NCBI GenBank assembly: GCA_005406025.1
Contig: BGZK01000147.1
Span: 372,001-436,000, forward strand
From: Eumeta japonica
Taxonomy: Eukaryota; Arthropoda; Insecta; Lepidoptera; Psychidae
DNA length: 64,000 nucleotides
Direction: 5' to 3'
Position numbers and translations under genes: made by a program. The notes beneath the pieces are model-generated. The model had not been told where the DNA came from, did no database searches, and saw nothing but the letters and a program-made list of their open reading frames with translations. Each line of letters opens with the position of its first letter. Within the stretch, counting starts at the first letter, position 1. Below, piece after piece: positions 21,429-33,530 of this stretch.

Positions 21429-24027
21429 CTGTTGACAACATCATTTGTTAGGTTACTTTAGGGAATAGTAGGTATTACGGCATTTTTTGAAATGTGGTTT
21501 ATATTGAGCCTTTGGTAATAAGCCATTAGAATTTTAGAAAGACGCTCTTCAATGCGGTTCGCAGGAGGTATTAGTTGACAGAAATCATCACGTAAGAAAC
21601 AAACGTTATGCCCCATCCATTCGACTACTCAGTGACTATAACAAACGCTAGTTAATTTAACAAGTGTGGCGTTAGTTTTGTTTTTCAATATTTTACTAAA
21701 TATGTCTATTATCATATTATATTAATTTGAAATGAATAATGAGATAATTTGTTTATGTTTAATTTTCGATTTTTATTCGGTTCTGAAGATGGAGTTTTCA
21801 ATTTTAAGTCTATAATAAACTCATCTTAAGAGTGAGATATATTATCGATTTTTAAAATTACGTAATTGTGCAGCTTGACGAAATTTCCGATTTTAATAAA
21901 CAAAAAAAAAATGATTGCTTTGTTTAGTGCTTTATATAGTGTTCTTTTTATACAATATAATTTATGATTCACTATTTTATATGTATTATATCCAATTTTA
22001 AGCAAATAAATATTTTTTATAAGATATTGCTTCCTATTTCCCGTTTAATTATTCTCAAAAGTTGTTAATTATTTCACTGTTTATGATATTTGATATAAAA
22101 ATATAAAGACGAAAGGAACTTTGTTTCAGTCGGATGTCCTACGCCACCCGTTAATTTTTAATTCAATTGTATGACATCGATAAGTGCCCTAGTAATAACT
22201 GCTCTACTAGAGCGCTTCCCGAATTCATATACATTTTATATTTCCGCTTGAAAACTATGAAACTGATGTGTTTGTGTGACGTCCCTAGATAGTCAACAAC
22301 TATCAATTGTAAATAACATTGCGAACGTGTTTTAAATTTCAAAAAGGAGATATGACGAATTACTTTTTTTTGAGAAACATGAAAAACATGTTATTCAATT
22401 TGATAAAACGTTCCGTCTTTTTTTACTTTTAGCGTTGCTCTAGTAATAAATTTTGGTAACACAAATGCATTTTCTTATTGTGCAAGAATTTATTTTTGTG
22501 CTAAATTTGTAACGAAGATAAAACACTGTAAAGACTAGAATGCATAATATGTAGTAAAATTACGTAAATTATATTATTTTATACTTTTTAGTGCGTTACT
22601 GACAAAAGTTTGTTTTTTTTTGGCATTGTGAGTGGTGCAGTCGGAATCACGCAACAGTATTGGAGTTGTCAAAATAAATCAAATGATCCCAAACTCTAGA
22701 GGCTTACTAATAACCACTGAAGCGTTCCCTCATCCATCTTCCGGCTGAGTCGTTAAGCCTTCGTCACTAAGTGCAACGCATTGGAAAGATGAAAATAATC
22801 CAAGTGAATTTAATGAGAGGGGTTTACTAGTAGCCATTGAGGAGTTTAACTATTCACTTCCTTGCGTCATCGTCAGACCCTCGTCACCAAATGTAATATT
22901 TTGAATTCGTCAAAACAAATCATATGAGCCGAAATTCGAGGAGTTTACTGATAGTTGTTAAAGAGTTCCACTATCTACCTACCACATGAGATCAGCTTGA
23001 TGGTATCCATTTTTTGTATTTCTATTAGAATTATAATCATTTTTAGTTGCAAATCGATGTGACTTAGAAGCAGGTTAAAATCAGCTTCTTAGATTTGTTT
23101 ATACACAGTACAATGCATGAAACCGTGTCGCTGTCAAGTTAATCGCGAAAGCGTCCCAATGGCGTAAAATGGGAACGCGGGGGAGAAGAAAGAAGGGTCG
23201 GGGACTGTTATACCCGTGTATTGCATCGTACTCAGGAAATTCACCGCGGTAATTTCGTGCGTTGTACTGTACTTTGTTAATTTTACATAGAAGCGAAGTT
23301 AACAAAAGTGCTTTAAAAAAACTTTAAATATAGTAACGAAGAAAAAATGTCGACTATCCTATTATAACATCTCAATCACTCGTTAAAATTTTTTCATTCA
23401 TTCAAATTATACAGTACAAACATATTGGAAAATAAAATGGCTATTAGCAAGTAGATAGCCTCTTATTTACTGTTGTAGCGCAAATTAATACTTAAGATTG
23501 GTCAACATAATGACAGTGTTAGATTATAACACCATTTTATCTTACCCCTTTGACTATCAGGAATCAGCGGCGGTGGCGGGGGTGGTGGCTGGTCATTCAG
23601 TTTATGAACTTGCTTTTCCGGTTTTAAAGTTAAAATCTGCAACATGGAAAATGGTTATACAGCAATTTAGATACGACTGACAATATACCGAATGAAATCG
23701 TCTAAGAAAAAATCCTTGGTATTTCTTAGTTTTCTTAAATAAATATAAACTAACGTTAAAAAAAGTAATTGTTTATATGATTTGTGCATTTCAATATTTC
23801 CTCCAATTTATATTCGATTTTCAAGTTATAGTGTTTAACGTTATTATCGACAAAAGAAAATTATAAATGCTTCATTAAAAAAAAAGAGATTTTTGTCCTA
23901 AAAAAATTATAATGGCTGTTTTTTTATTAGGTGTGAATATTTTGTCAAACCTGATTGTAAAAGTTACCCAAAGTTGATAAATGATTTGTCAGTTTGACAG
24001 CTATTGACGTTAGTGTTTTATAATACA

Positions 24028-24086
<59 letters not shown>

Positions 24087-27000
24087 CCGGCCCGACAGTC
24101 ATCGTTCTGCACTTTCTTATAAGTGACTTGCCCGTATAGTTAATGCCCGCAACTGCGCTAGCATGGATGTAGAAAATTTTTTTTTATGGATTGATGTCAA
24201 TTTAAATCTTGGTCCCGTTTTCGATTCCAGTCCGTCACACTTTTGATTCTGATCCCGTCCCCACACTTGCTTTCGACCCTAGTCCCGTTCTTAATTTCGG
24301 CCCCTGTCCCGCTTTCGATTCTTATCCTGGTCCTGTTTTCGATTCTGCTGTCTGTTTCGCTTTCCATTCCGATTCCGCTTCCGCTTCCAATCACAGTTCC
24401 GATTTGAACTAAGCTGGATCTTAGTATCAAAATAAAATATAGGCAATATTACTTGAGGATAGTGTAGCTTCCTATGAGTACATGAATTTTTTAAATCGGT
24501 CTAGGAGTTAGGTTCAATAATATAAATACAAGGTTGACGTCGGCGATAAACTTTACTACGTATAATATACGAAACATGAAACATCCCGATCACACTTTAA
24601 ATTTTGATCTCATCTTTACATTCATTTTTAACTCTAGTCCCAACTCTCGATTTCGGTCCGGGTCCCGCTTTCGATTCTAGTTCTGGTCGTTTTCTCGATT
24701 TTGTTTCCCGTCAAGCTTTCAATTTTAATTTCGCTACTAGTCCCAGTTCCGATTTGGACGAAGCCAGAGGTCAAAACAATATCAAAATAAAATATAGACT
24801 ATTTTACTATAGAATATTTTAATAGACTAGCTTTCTATGAATTAAAGAATTATTATAATCTTTTGTATGTCTTTTATATTGACTGATGACTGTTATCCAT
24901 ACATCCATCATAATTCCGATCTCGATTCTGGTTCCACTTTTGTTTCATCATACCATTTTAAGGGCTTTTAATGTTGCAGGAACCCTAAAAAAATATCGCG
25001 ATGAAAAGTACCCCAAATGTAATCCAGTAAGCTCTTCTACCTTCCCGTTAAAGTCCCATCGTGATCTGTTCTGCCGTTCCGACGGTACCCTGGATAAACA
25101 GATACACTGACAGATACAAAGAGTCGTCTCAATCTAATCCCGATTTCGGTTTTGCTCCCGATCCCGGCTTCACTTTTGATTCAATTCTAAAAAAATAGGA
25201 TTTTTTTTCATGCACGAATCCCAAAAAGAATCGCGTTAAAAGTACCCTAAACGTAGTCCAGCAAGTTTCTCTACCTTCCAGTGAAAATTTCACCGTGATC
25301 TGTTCAAGCGTTCCGGAGATACCTCGAACGAACAGACAGATAGACAGATACAAAGTGTTATTTTCTTTTATAAAAGCCTTGTCCTGATAATAACAAACAC
25401 AACAAAAAAAGAATTATTCAATTTGGTGCAGTCGTTTGGAAGTGATGCGCGTACACATACATTTTATCATGCATCTTTTCTCAAATGTTCATAATCTCCT
25501 CTCCTTATAAAACAATTTCGCCAAAGAAACTACAGTTAGTGAAGTAGCCGATACTGAAAAAATAGTTTAAAACATCTACATAGAAATGTACTGACAGACT
25601 AAGAACAGCTAACGCGTAGGTACTAAACCGCGCTGCCGCCCACCCGATCGCGCCCGCGCTTGCATCCGGCCGAACATTTATTAGGGTTGTCTATATTATC
25701 TTGTATTATTTGTATTTCCAATGATTTATTTTTGTTATAGTTACTTTGGCAAAGTTCTTCTATAAAAGAAGGAGATTATAAATATTTGCGAAAAAATTAA
25801 TAACAAATTCGTCTGTATATGTAGGGGCTGTCTATAAAATATATTACCCGAAATTTTGTCTTTTTAGACCCCCCTCCCACGTTTCATCACGCTGCGTCAC
25901 ATTTTTTACGATTCTCCTTCTAAATATGATGTCATGAAAGACCCCCGTGCATGATACATTGCGATAAAAAAACACAAATTTTGATATTGAAAAATATTTA
26001 TTATTCTCAATAATAAGTCAATAAATATTTGCAGTGACGAACAAATAAATAATTCTGTTATTTTTTAGTAGCCCAAGGATTCTTTAAATGTTCAGAAATA
26101 TCTACAATCTATATTGCAGTATCTTCTTTATCTTTGGAACTACCACTTACTTCTTTCGCCCATATAGTATATCTAACCTACCTACAGTTTAAGATCCAGC
26201 TGTGAGATTGTTACGTTCATCTAGTGTTTAATCAAAATCTAATTTTTACATATATTTATCAAGGGGGGAAATATATTTTTACCAAGTTGGTTATCCAAAT
26301 ATAGCCGTTAGTATTTTTGATTGAAATAATAATATCCGATTTTTAGAAAAAAAATTAATTCCCTTAATTTTTAAATAAAATAACTGTGAAGTTGTTGTGA
26401 AACAATATTATTGTGAATAGTATGGATTTTCAATATTATCCATTAGTAGAATTTTCAAACTTTATATTTATTGTGTCATAACAATAGTATTGTTTCACGA
26501 CAATAGTATTGTTGTGAAACAATATATATAAAGAATTTGAAAAGTGATAGTTGCTATTCCGCACTTGGTTGCGATCTCTTCGCAGCGAGGTCTAAATAGA
26601 TGCTACTTTGTTACTTTCATACTTTCACGACGTATATTCCTTACTATATTAAATAAAAGTTAACTGTTTTTGTGTATGATGGAATACCTCTGCTTATGTA
26701 AAAGTGGTTACAAATACGGGTTGCTAGCTATTAAAATATACAAAAATTTAATAAGTTTTCGCGTCATTGACTATCCCAAATGATATTATTGATGAAAACA
26801 AAATTCAAGTGGTTCAAGAGTTTACATGCCTTATGTATGACAATTGTCAAATTGCTGGAAGGATTATGTTTAACAAAATGTACGCTACAAAAAAATAAAA
26901 AATAAAAAAAAAATTGAAAAAAATTAAAAGCTTCATTCCGATTCATATTCTATGTGCTGGAAATTTTTAGAACATAAGTTGCAGATGATCTTTGTTAATT

Positions 27001-29441
27001 CGATGTCGTTAAATGCTACTGAGTCGGATTGTATTAAGTTTAGCGCCGAAAATAATGGTTGAATTTTAGATAATCTTCTGAAACCAACATGGTTCCTAGG
27101 AGACTCGACTCCAATCCAAGTAGAGAGTGTGCTATGTGGTTCCATGAATAAATGTTCTGATAATGAAAATGATTGATATGTGTAGCGATGAAAGCGATAG
27201 CAGCGATACGGATGTACTGTGAATGGTTTTACCAGGTTTGTAACGGAATTTCGCCTTCGCCTCCGTTACAGCGGAAGTTCCGCAAGAAATCGTACTTTAG
27301 CATCCGCCTTCACCTCCGTAAATTTTTTGCGGACTTGTAACGGAGGTTATTTACGTCATAACCACAGAGTAATAATGCACGACAGTGACGCTCGGCTCGC
27401 CGACGACTCTACCGTCCTGCGGTTGCGCGCGAAATAATCAAGAATCAACGTTTACGTGGTAGGAACGCGGTTGAGGTGAGGGCGGGTGTACGTCAAATGA
27501 TACACGACAGGAATCAACCTGTCGTATTGTTTGAACGCACGAACTGGTAACGTTATTCTAATTGAACCGCAATTGTTTTGTTATTTATAGAGAACTTTTC
27601 AAAGAAAAAGGTGAAATCTGACCTTATCTGCTAGAGCCGCCTCCCTGGCCAACAACATCGCCAGGCCCCGGACGCGCCGCCCCGCGCCCAGCGAGCGGCG
27701 CGCCTCGCTGGCGCCCTTGGCCTCGGGCCGGGGGTGGTCGTGAGAGCCCTTCGCTTGAAAAAATATCGCGTGTTCGGTGTGTCGCCAGAAGTGAGTGACC
27801 GGGTAGCCGCAGTGGCCGCGACACGGCTGGACTTCAAGTCTGCCTCCGGTGCAAAGCCGGTTTGGACACGGCTTACCTAAAATTATAGTTTATTTTAAGT
27901 TTCATTGCTGTTTTGCTCCAATGTCAGGAGGATTCTGTGGTTCTGATGAACTTTATCTCTATAAGCAGAAAATGAAAATTCATAATTTGATTCGTGGGGA
28001 TGTCTTTCCGTTTGTCAGAATTCCCTATAGTCTTAATGGTCGGTCGTTTTTGGTCAATGAATATAGTATTGGCCTGAAATAATCTGAAAATCTCTCGGAA
28101 TCTTTGAAAATAATTTCTTTTTTGCTTGTAATTATTGACATATCATTGAAAAACTCTAGTTGCATGTGTTACAAAGTCTAAGTTTTTATATACAGCTTTT
28201 GATAGTAAAATGTTGAAATGTTTTCTTTTCGTAATATATTTAAAATAACCATTAAATGTTTTTAAAATCCGAGAACGGAAAAATTGCTAATCTGTTAAAT
28301 CTAAGTATTTTATTTTCCTTTAGATTTGTTTATTTACTTTGTAATTGTTCAAAATATACACTAATATACGGATACTCAAATTCTGCAAACACGAGTAGTT
28401 TGGAAAACTAAGGCGATTGAAGTCGTCCTTGTAAGTAACATACAGCACGCATATGATCAGTTTTGCGTGAACTTGGCCCGGCGCCCTCTGGGTGCTGATT
28501 GACTTCGATTCTTGGAGAAAAAGTTATGATAAGGAACGTAAGTCAGGTGGTTGTGATGTTTGACGGAGGTTTATTGTTAATTTTCGTATTACTTATTATT
28601 CACCATTTTGTATGTACGTAGAAATAAAAGCAATAGGTCAATTTAGAAATAGATAATTTATTTAAGTGCAGCAATCTTGGGAGGACGTTAGTAATTCCAA
28701 TGTCAACGTGTTATGTGACGTCATTCATATACATTGATATCAATACACTAGGCATGGAGCATAAGTGTATCACTCTAATTGGTATTTCAAGCTGTATTTA
28801 TGCAGGTTATAAAATTCAGGACGTCTTTCGATGAATAAGAGGAAAGAACTTTTTGAAATTCTCAAGAATCCTCGTATACATCGCACGACCGATAGTATCA
28901 GTACGGCAAAGATACAGACGTACAAATATCGTGATCCAACAATATCTAAAAAATATTCCTAGATCCTGTGGAATTGTCGAATTTCGGTTAATGAGTTAAA
29001 TTAGGACGGTATGATGTAAATACTGAATTATATTATTTTGGTGTGTCATTGGAAACGTTAAATTAAATAATTATTTTTTATTTTATTCTAGATTTTAATT
29101 TTCGATTTCCTGAAATAGTTTGTACCTTGTTGTTTTTTCCTGGCTTTGTCGCATATCGCGGGCCTCAAGTGCACCCTGGAGCCGTCGGGCAGGCGGCAGC
29201 GCGCCGTGCAAACCAGCACGCCCAGGCAGCTCTTCTTGAGTATGTGCACGTTGTGGTTGTTGGTGTTTCTCATGGCCCATCCCGAGGCGTGCCGGCGCGC
29301 CTCCTCGCAGGCCGGCGGGTACACGCGCCGCACGTGGCCGTCGCACCACTCGCCGAAGGGGTCGAACGTCACCACCCTGGGCACCACCGCGTCGTTGATG
29401 TCCCACTCCGCGCCGCCTCCGCCGCTGCTGCTCTCGGACAT
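20755..29441 (-). CDS. gcm: Glial cells missing (Gcm) transcription factor
   Basis: Gcm is a zinc-binding GCM-domain transcription factor; in Drosophila it switches neural precursors to glia and specifies plasmatocytes. Coding exons on the minus strand are 29441-29126, 27876-27623, 23636-23546 and 21428-20755. Phases match at all three junctions (1, 0, 1), giving 444 residues and TAA. The GCM domain spans residues about 13-166: [83 protein letters not shown] and [16 protein letters not shown]. It keeps the expected Cys and His residues. Then come a basic helix ([18 protein letters not shown]), a seven-proline run, a C-x-C-x4-C-x-C cluster and an acidic Tyr/Gln/Ser-rich tail, probably for activation. 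The ATG follows CAAC and an in-frame TGA upstream. Drosophila Gcm is somewhat longer (about 500 residues). Confidence 0.95.
21429..23545 (-). other. gcm intron 3
   Basis: A 2.1 kb AT-rich intron. It contains a diverged copy of the 13.5 kb element end (about 22113-22150) and a tandem repeat of about 120-bp units (22698-22990). No exon is seen. Confidence 0.7.
22698..22990. repeat. Tandem repeat, three units of about 120 bp
   Basis: Starts at about 22698, 22815 and 22937. Each unit has GAGG(A/G)(G/-)TTTACT, then a TAGCCATTGAGGAGTT-like block, then a TTCCTxxCGTCATCGTCAG-like block, then CTCGTCACCAAATGTAA. The third unit is truncated. The units are diverged, so the array is old. Confidence 0.7.
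23546..23636 (-). CDS. gcm: gcm coding exon 3 (91-nt, proline run)
   Basis: The minus strand shows acceptor CATGTTGCAG and a consensus donor G/GTAAGA. The exon enters in phase 0 and leaves in phase 1, exactly what exons 2 and 4 require; without it exon 2 would run into an immediate TGA. It encodes [16 protein letters not shown], seven prolines, then LIPDSQR (residues 191-220). The [12 protein letters not shown] junction looks like the corresponding Drosophila Gcm region as I recall it. Confidence 0.88.
24031..24085. repeat. (TA)n microsatellite
   Basis: About 27 TA units without interruption, ended by AGCCGGCCCGACAGTC. It is likely unstable in length and polymorphic. Confidence 0.95.
24200..25200 (+). 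repeat. Cluster of degenerate GATTCC/GGTCCC repeats
   Basis: Patches at about 24205-24420, 24610-24765, 24895-24960 and 25130-25180 are made of loosely repeated words such as TTTTCGATTCCAGTCC, CCCGTTCTTAATTTCGGCCC and TTCCGATTCCGCTTCCGC. Similar patches occur elsewhere in the window in both orientations. They are open in some frames but encode only low-complexity F/D/P/S text and are not genes. Confidence 0.65.
25190..25380 (+). repeat. Lepidopteran-type repeat tail with GACAGATA run
   Basis: AAAAGTACCCTAAACGTAGT, then TCTACCTTCCAGTGAAAA, CACCGTGATCTGTTCAAGCG, GAGATACCTCGAACGAACAG and (ACAGATAG)n. A near copy occurs at about 24990-25120 and another at about 36580-36740. Such 'constrained' tails are common at the 3' side of lepidopteran dispersed repeats. 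Confidence 0.65.
25820..25990. repeat. Dispersed element end
   Basis: GGGGCTGTCTATAAAATATA, then TTTTTAGACCCCCCTCCCAC, then CATCACGCTGCGTCAC. A similar end at 30791-30870 reads GGGCCATCCATAAATTACGT with CCCCCCATCC. These ends are common in insect genomes as termini of dispersed elements; the family is not assigned. Confidence 0.5.
27623..27876 (-). CDS. gcm: gcm coding exon 2 (second half of GCM domain)
   Basis: Acceptor ATAATTTTAG; GT completes a Gly codon with the G of exon 1. It encodes residues 106-190: [60 protein letters not shown], then [20 protein letters not shown] and ALADK. Donor AAG/GTCAGA, phase 0. The Cys and His cluster matches the zinc sites of the GCM fold. Confidence 0.95.
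27877..29125 (-). other. gcm intron 1
   Basis: A 1.25 kb AT-rich intron splitting the DNA-binding domain. I see no repeat ends or extra exon in it. Confidence 0.75.
29126..29441 (-). CDS. gcm: gcm coding exon 1 (first half of GCM domain)
   Basis: It starts [20 protein letters not shown] with ATG at 29441-29439 after CAAC; an in-frame TGA lies about 45 bases upstream. It encodes residues 1-105 plus one base and ends CDKARKKQQ with donor AAG/GTACAA. The block [18 protein letters not shown] is nearly invariant in the family. Confidence 0.95.
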
Positions 29442-30200
29442 GTTGTCGCGGCTGCTGCTGTCGAGTTTAGAATATAAAGTGTATCATTAGTAAATACATA
29501 TCGATGGAAGTTTTCAATTGGTTAAGCCCATATTTTTTTTTTAAGTGAAAAATTCTTTAGCGCCGTTGTGATTTGAAACTTAATGAAACGAAAAAGCGAC
29601 ACTAAAAAAAAAGACAAACATCTATAGCATTTATAGCATCTATGGCATTTCGCATGCGAGAGAATAAGATAGAATACAGATGCACAGTGTTTTTTTATTG
29701 TCTCCGTCTCCTCTTTGTGCGGTGCTTTGTAGCCTCTCCTCTCTTATCTACCAAGTGTTGTAGGTACATAAGTGTGCTTGTGTGCATTTGCGTATTGTCA
29801 TTTGTTGAAATTGATACCGCGACGTTTGAATGATAAAATATAAAATAACTTTTAAACTTGTTAATTATAATAAATGAATTTTATAAGTATTCTGCTCCTG
29901 ATACTGCATTCATCTCATTCGCTTGCGATTTAGTTTTCTGAAGGCTTCACTTCTACCGCGTATAAACTGCGCCATATTTTTTCTTAGTATAAAAGTACAA
30001 ATACTAATTTGAATTTAAGAAAAAATGGCAATTAACAATAAATGGTATCCTGAAAACGTCTTAGTCAAACCGGTCCGTTTTTTTCAATACTAAAATGCAT
30101 ATTGTTATGAAGAGGCTGTTGTATCGGCAGTGGTTAAAGGCATTTTAAACAGTAAAACAAATTCCGCTGAAATATGAACAAAGAGCGAACCGTGTTGACC
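29442..30200 (-). other. gcm 5' flank / putative promoter region
   Basis: Immediately upstream of the gcm start. A TATATT-like word lies about 35 bases before the ATG on the minus strand, too close for a normal 5' UTR. So either the leader is very short or a non-coding first exon lies further out. AT-rich, no repeat recognised. Confidence 0.3.
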
Positions 30201-30209
30201 GAGTGCCTA

Positions 30210-30540
30210 TGGAGGAGTGATTGAAGAGTGGTCAAGCGCATTGCATTCGGACCATGAGATCCTGCGTTCGATCCTAAACGTGGACGAACTGATCGTTTTT
30301 AAATTTAAGTCAAATTATACTGTACGCTCCGCGCCTGGGCGGCACGTTCAGCCATCGGTCTCAGAAGTCGTCATCGCTTTTATGGCGACGGTCGTCAGCG
30401 ACCGCCGAGCTGCGCCGGGCCCGCGCGGGGGGCTTAAGGTATCGATCCCCTAGACTTGATATAAAAAGACCGTGCGAGGGTATGCCTCAGCTGTGGATTG
30501 ATTAAACCTGCTACGAAAAGAGCAGAAGTTTGTTTTGAAA
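30210..30540 (+). mobile_element. tRNA-derived SINE, long copy
   Basis: GAGTGGTCAAGCGCATTGC (A-box side) and CTGCGTTCGATCC (B box) are followed by a GTACGCTCCGCGCCTGGGCG body, GGTCGTCAGCGACCGCCGAG and a GGGTATGCCTCAGC tail. The body matches the copies at about 50.9 and 59.8 kb. Confidence 0.8.
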
Positions 30541-30779
30541 AATATGGTTCTATGCACATACGAGGCTTGTCAAACGCGCAATATATGTTTGGAATGATCT
30601 TATGAAAGTCTTGAATCGATATCCATCGCCATTTAGTTTATATTCGATAACTACATTGTATTAAGCACTCTAACCCATGTTTTATGAAGGAAATAGACAA
30701 ATTCAATGAAGTTTCACACGTTCAACACCATTAATTAAAGCTTTAAGCTCAGTGAGGAAAAATGTGATAATACATACGT

Positions 30780-30880
30780 TGGCATAAACAAAATGGGCCA
30801 TCCATAAATTACGTCACATAAATTATAAGGTTTTTGATCCCCCCCATCCTTGTTACAGGTGGTTACATGTAAATAAAACA
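30780..30880 (+). repeat. Dispersed element end, copy 2
   Basis: GGGCCATCCATAAATTACGT then CACATAAATTATAAGG, CCCCCCATCC and TTGTTACAGGTGGTTACATG. It has the same type of terminus as at 25820. Confidence 0.5.
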
Positions 30881-31870
30881 TCAGTTTTTACAATTTTGTT
30901 TTGTTTAAAATACTTTAAATATTAGTATTCCAATAAAAATATTTTTTTTCACAATTAAAAGCTGCAAATAATAAAACAATCAAAGTGCAGAAGCTAGCGT
31001 TTTAACCCCTTATAAAATAAATTAAGTTCATTTAGACGACCACATAGAGATCATATTGAATTTAAGATTATTATGCGATCGTGTAACATAATAGTTCATA
31101 TTAAATAAAAATATACACACTACGTAGGATACTCTAAAATATGACAACGTCGATTGCCTATGTTTTTCGAACAATCTGCAAATAATTTTATATTAAAAGC
31201 CATCAAATGGTCAAACAATTACGTGGCATTGATTTATTAAAATAGAAATAATTTATGTTTGCGTTTTAATTATAACGAGTTCTAATAGCGTATCTAAGAT
31301 ATTTAAACGCTTTATTTTTCGTTTTTTTCATAGTCATTACGTGGTATTAAAATTATTCGGTATATTGGATGTAACGTAAAAATCTAAGCTAGAGGTAGGT
31401 ACGAATATAAATATTGTAGATAATTGGTACGTTTATCAATTCAAACCCTATTCATGTAAAATTATACCTCAATACGCATTTGAGGGTCGAATTTCTAATT
31501 GTCACTATCCCAATCTTTATAATCAGCATACAGATTTTCAAGTTTTGGAAAATGGCCGCTAGGTGCGCTGTACAAACGCGAATGAGATGGTAATAGTTGG
31601 AAACTCACACTCCATTTTGTGGTTAGTCCGTGTTGCGTGGGAGACCAGTTAGTCCTATGACCTAGTCCTACGTTCCTAGTTCATGTATTATTTTATGAAT
31701 CTCTTACATCAACGATAATTGCAAGAATTTAATGATATGAAAAAAAAACTGGAACGAAAGTAACTATCTAAAATAATGTCAACTAAATTTCATTTTTACA
31801 TCGCCGACGGCAGAGCGTTGTAGATGCAACAAATGGGAGTAATTTAAAACCAAGAGGGGGAAATATTGAA
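30881..31870. other. AT-rich intergenic sequence
   Basis: I see no gene, RNA or clear element here. Confidence 0.5.
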
Positions 31871-31879
31871 GGAATTTAA

Positions 31880-32060
31880 GGTGTCCCTTCACGTTTGTCG
31901 ACCCAATTGGCCGAAATTGCCGTCTGAAAGGAGAGGCGAGGGTGGCTCTTAATTGGCTGAATAACCCTCGCCGCCGTGGCTCCCGGCGGGCCGGAGAGCG
32001 CGGGCTCGTGGACGGCAACTCCGTGCTTCGGTATTAAATGTGGTGTTCGCTCGGGCGAAT
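31880..32060. promoter_or_regulatory. GC-rich island, candidate cis-regulatory element
   Basis: A compact GC-rich stretch with paired CCAATTGGCC and CTTAATTGGCTG words and GAATAACCCTCGCCGCC, in flat AT-rich surroundings 2.5 kb upstream of gcm. Both strands are open in places, but no splice-bounded coding reading convinces. Regulatory function is inferred only from composition. Confidence 0.3.
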
Positions 32061-33039
32061 TTGAGTGCTTATTGAGAGTTAGATGTGTCTGTGTTAAAGC
32101 GATCGAATAATTATATGTTATTGTGCTAGTCTTCAAGATATACAATATACAAAGTCCATTGCATGTAAATAAGTTTTGATCCTGTTTGTCCTCTCGAACC
32201 ACTTTCCATATACTTGTGATAAATTATATTACACGGATAATTTATTATGTATGCATGTTTTAAATATATCTATCTAATCTAAATAATTATTTAGGTATTT
32301 TTTTATTTATTAATAACAATTCAAAAACCTAAATAATTTGGTAAGTGTTTATGACTTTAACAGGTATGGGTAGTGATCAAATAAGTTTTGTGACACTTAT
32401 TCCTGTAATTATCTTAACGAATCACTACCAATTGTAGCTTCGTAATCGAATCAGATATATCTATTTTGGGCTAACTAAAGAGGAACCACTTTAAATGATT
32501 CGTGTTTGACTCGCATCTGATTGAGAATACATAAATAATGTTTCTTTTTTATTTTGTACAGATAATACGAGAAAAGATTTTTATAGGTATTTTTTGGCCA
32601 TTTAAATAGTTAAAAAATAACTCTAAATGTATCTCGAATATCTTGTTACGTGAATGCCGTTACCGTGCTGTCTGTATGCCAAGTATAATGATTTTTCTAA
32701 ATACGATAAAAATTTTTGCTTGAAAACAACATTATACTTTTTATGTCCTCATTATTATATTTTCAATTCAAGCTTTATAGCTTCAATCAATTTATAGAAT
32801 CAAAAGATTGTTTTAATACCAAAAATTGTTTTTCCATCTAAAAGCACGTCGAAATCCTCATCTAACGACATGACGCTTTTTGTATGAATATATCAGAGGC
32901 GAGACTGTGACTTAGGATAGGTATTTTATATAGCGAAAAAGTTAGAGTTCCCTTAAGACAGTATGAAAACTATACAAATTAAAAAAATTCATAGCACATT
33001 CCGTACTAAATGTTTATTTGTTCACATCGCTTGGCGAGA

Positions 33040-33530
33040 ACAATTGTGAGGAGAGTAATAAGGATTATGAGAGAGGGGGGAGACAAAGATATCGACAAAA
33101 AACGGAAGCGAAAGAAAATGATAAGGCGAGGCGAACGGGGAGTGGGACCGATGAAGTCGGGAACTGGACCAAGATCGGGATTAATGCGGAGGTCGAGATC
33201 AAAGATTTGAAATCGATGTCTTATTAAGCGTTCGGGCTGAAACCTGAGGCTAAAGCTTGGACGAAATAAAGCAATACATGTACTACGAATTAAATGAAGA
33301 CTTTAGAATAGCATCGTGCTATGTAAATGCAACGACAATCTTACAGAAAAATTTACAGAAAAGTAAAATACCAATTATTTTCATTAGAAACCAGAAAAAA
33401 TATAATTGGTAACCGGTGACAATTTTTTCTGATATTGTTCAAGAGCAGACCAACATCGAAATTGGCATCAGCATTGAAATCGCAAACAGGATCGGTATCG
33501 GGGTTAGGATTGACAAGCGAGGTCGATCGT
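33040..33530 (-). repeat. Degenerate GATTCC/GGTCCC repeat patches
   Basis: On the plus strand GACCAAGATCGGGATTAATG and GGATCGGTATCGGGGTTAGG belong to the same repeat as at 24.2 kb but inverted. They cover about 33050-33210 and 33430-33530. Confidence 0.55.

Larger units (their letters stand above)
23637..27622 (-). other. gcm intron 2
   Basis: A 4.0 kb intron holding a (TA)n microsatellite, several patches of the degenerate GATTCC/GGTCCC repeat (24.2-25.2 kb), a repeat tail near 25.2-25.4 kb, a GC-rich patch at about 25610-25680, another repeat end at about 25820-25990, and an ATACGGGT word (26714-26721) matching the Gcm binding consensus. No further exon is needed or seen. Confidence 0.7.

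Noticed and set aside
20755..21444. Last gcm exon as an independent intronless gene starting MMLSTVMTC
   Set aside because: The AG at 21429-21430 and exact phase fit with the 91-nt exon show it is the spliced C-terminus of gcm.
24209..24430. Open frames in the GATTCC repeat (for example [16 protein letters not shown])
   Set aside because: Low-complexity translation of a degenerate repeat, seen in several patches and both strands.
27219..27437. 72-codon plus-strand frame just upstream of gcm exon 2
   Set aside because: GC-rich and repeat-like (TCCGTTAC words recur). Also tested as an extra gcm exon on the minus strand, but the reading stops and phases do not fit.
27631..27837. Plus/minus alternative frames over gcm exon 2
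   Set aside because: Shadows of the GC-rich gcm coding exon.
31876..32202. 108-codon minus-strand frame over the 31.9 kb island
   Set aside because: No domain, no splice sites in phase and equally open in another frame; treated as a non-coding island.
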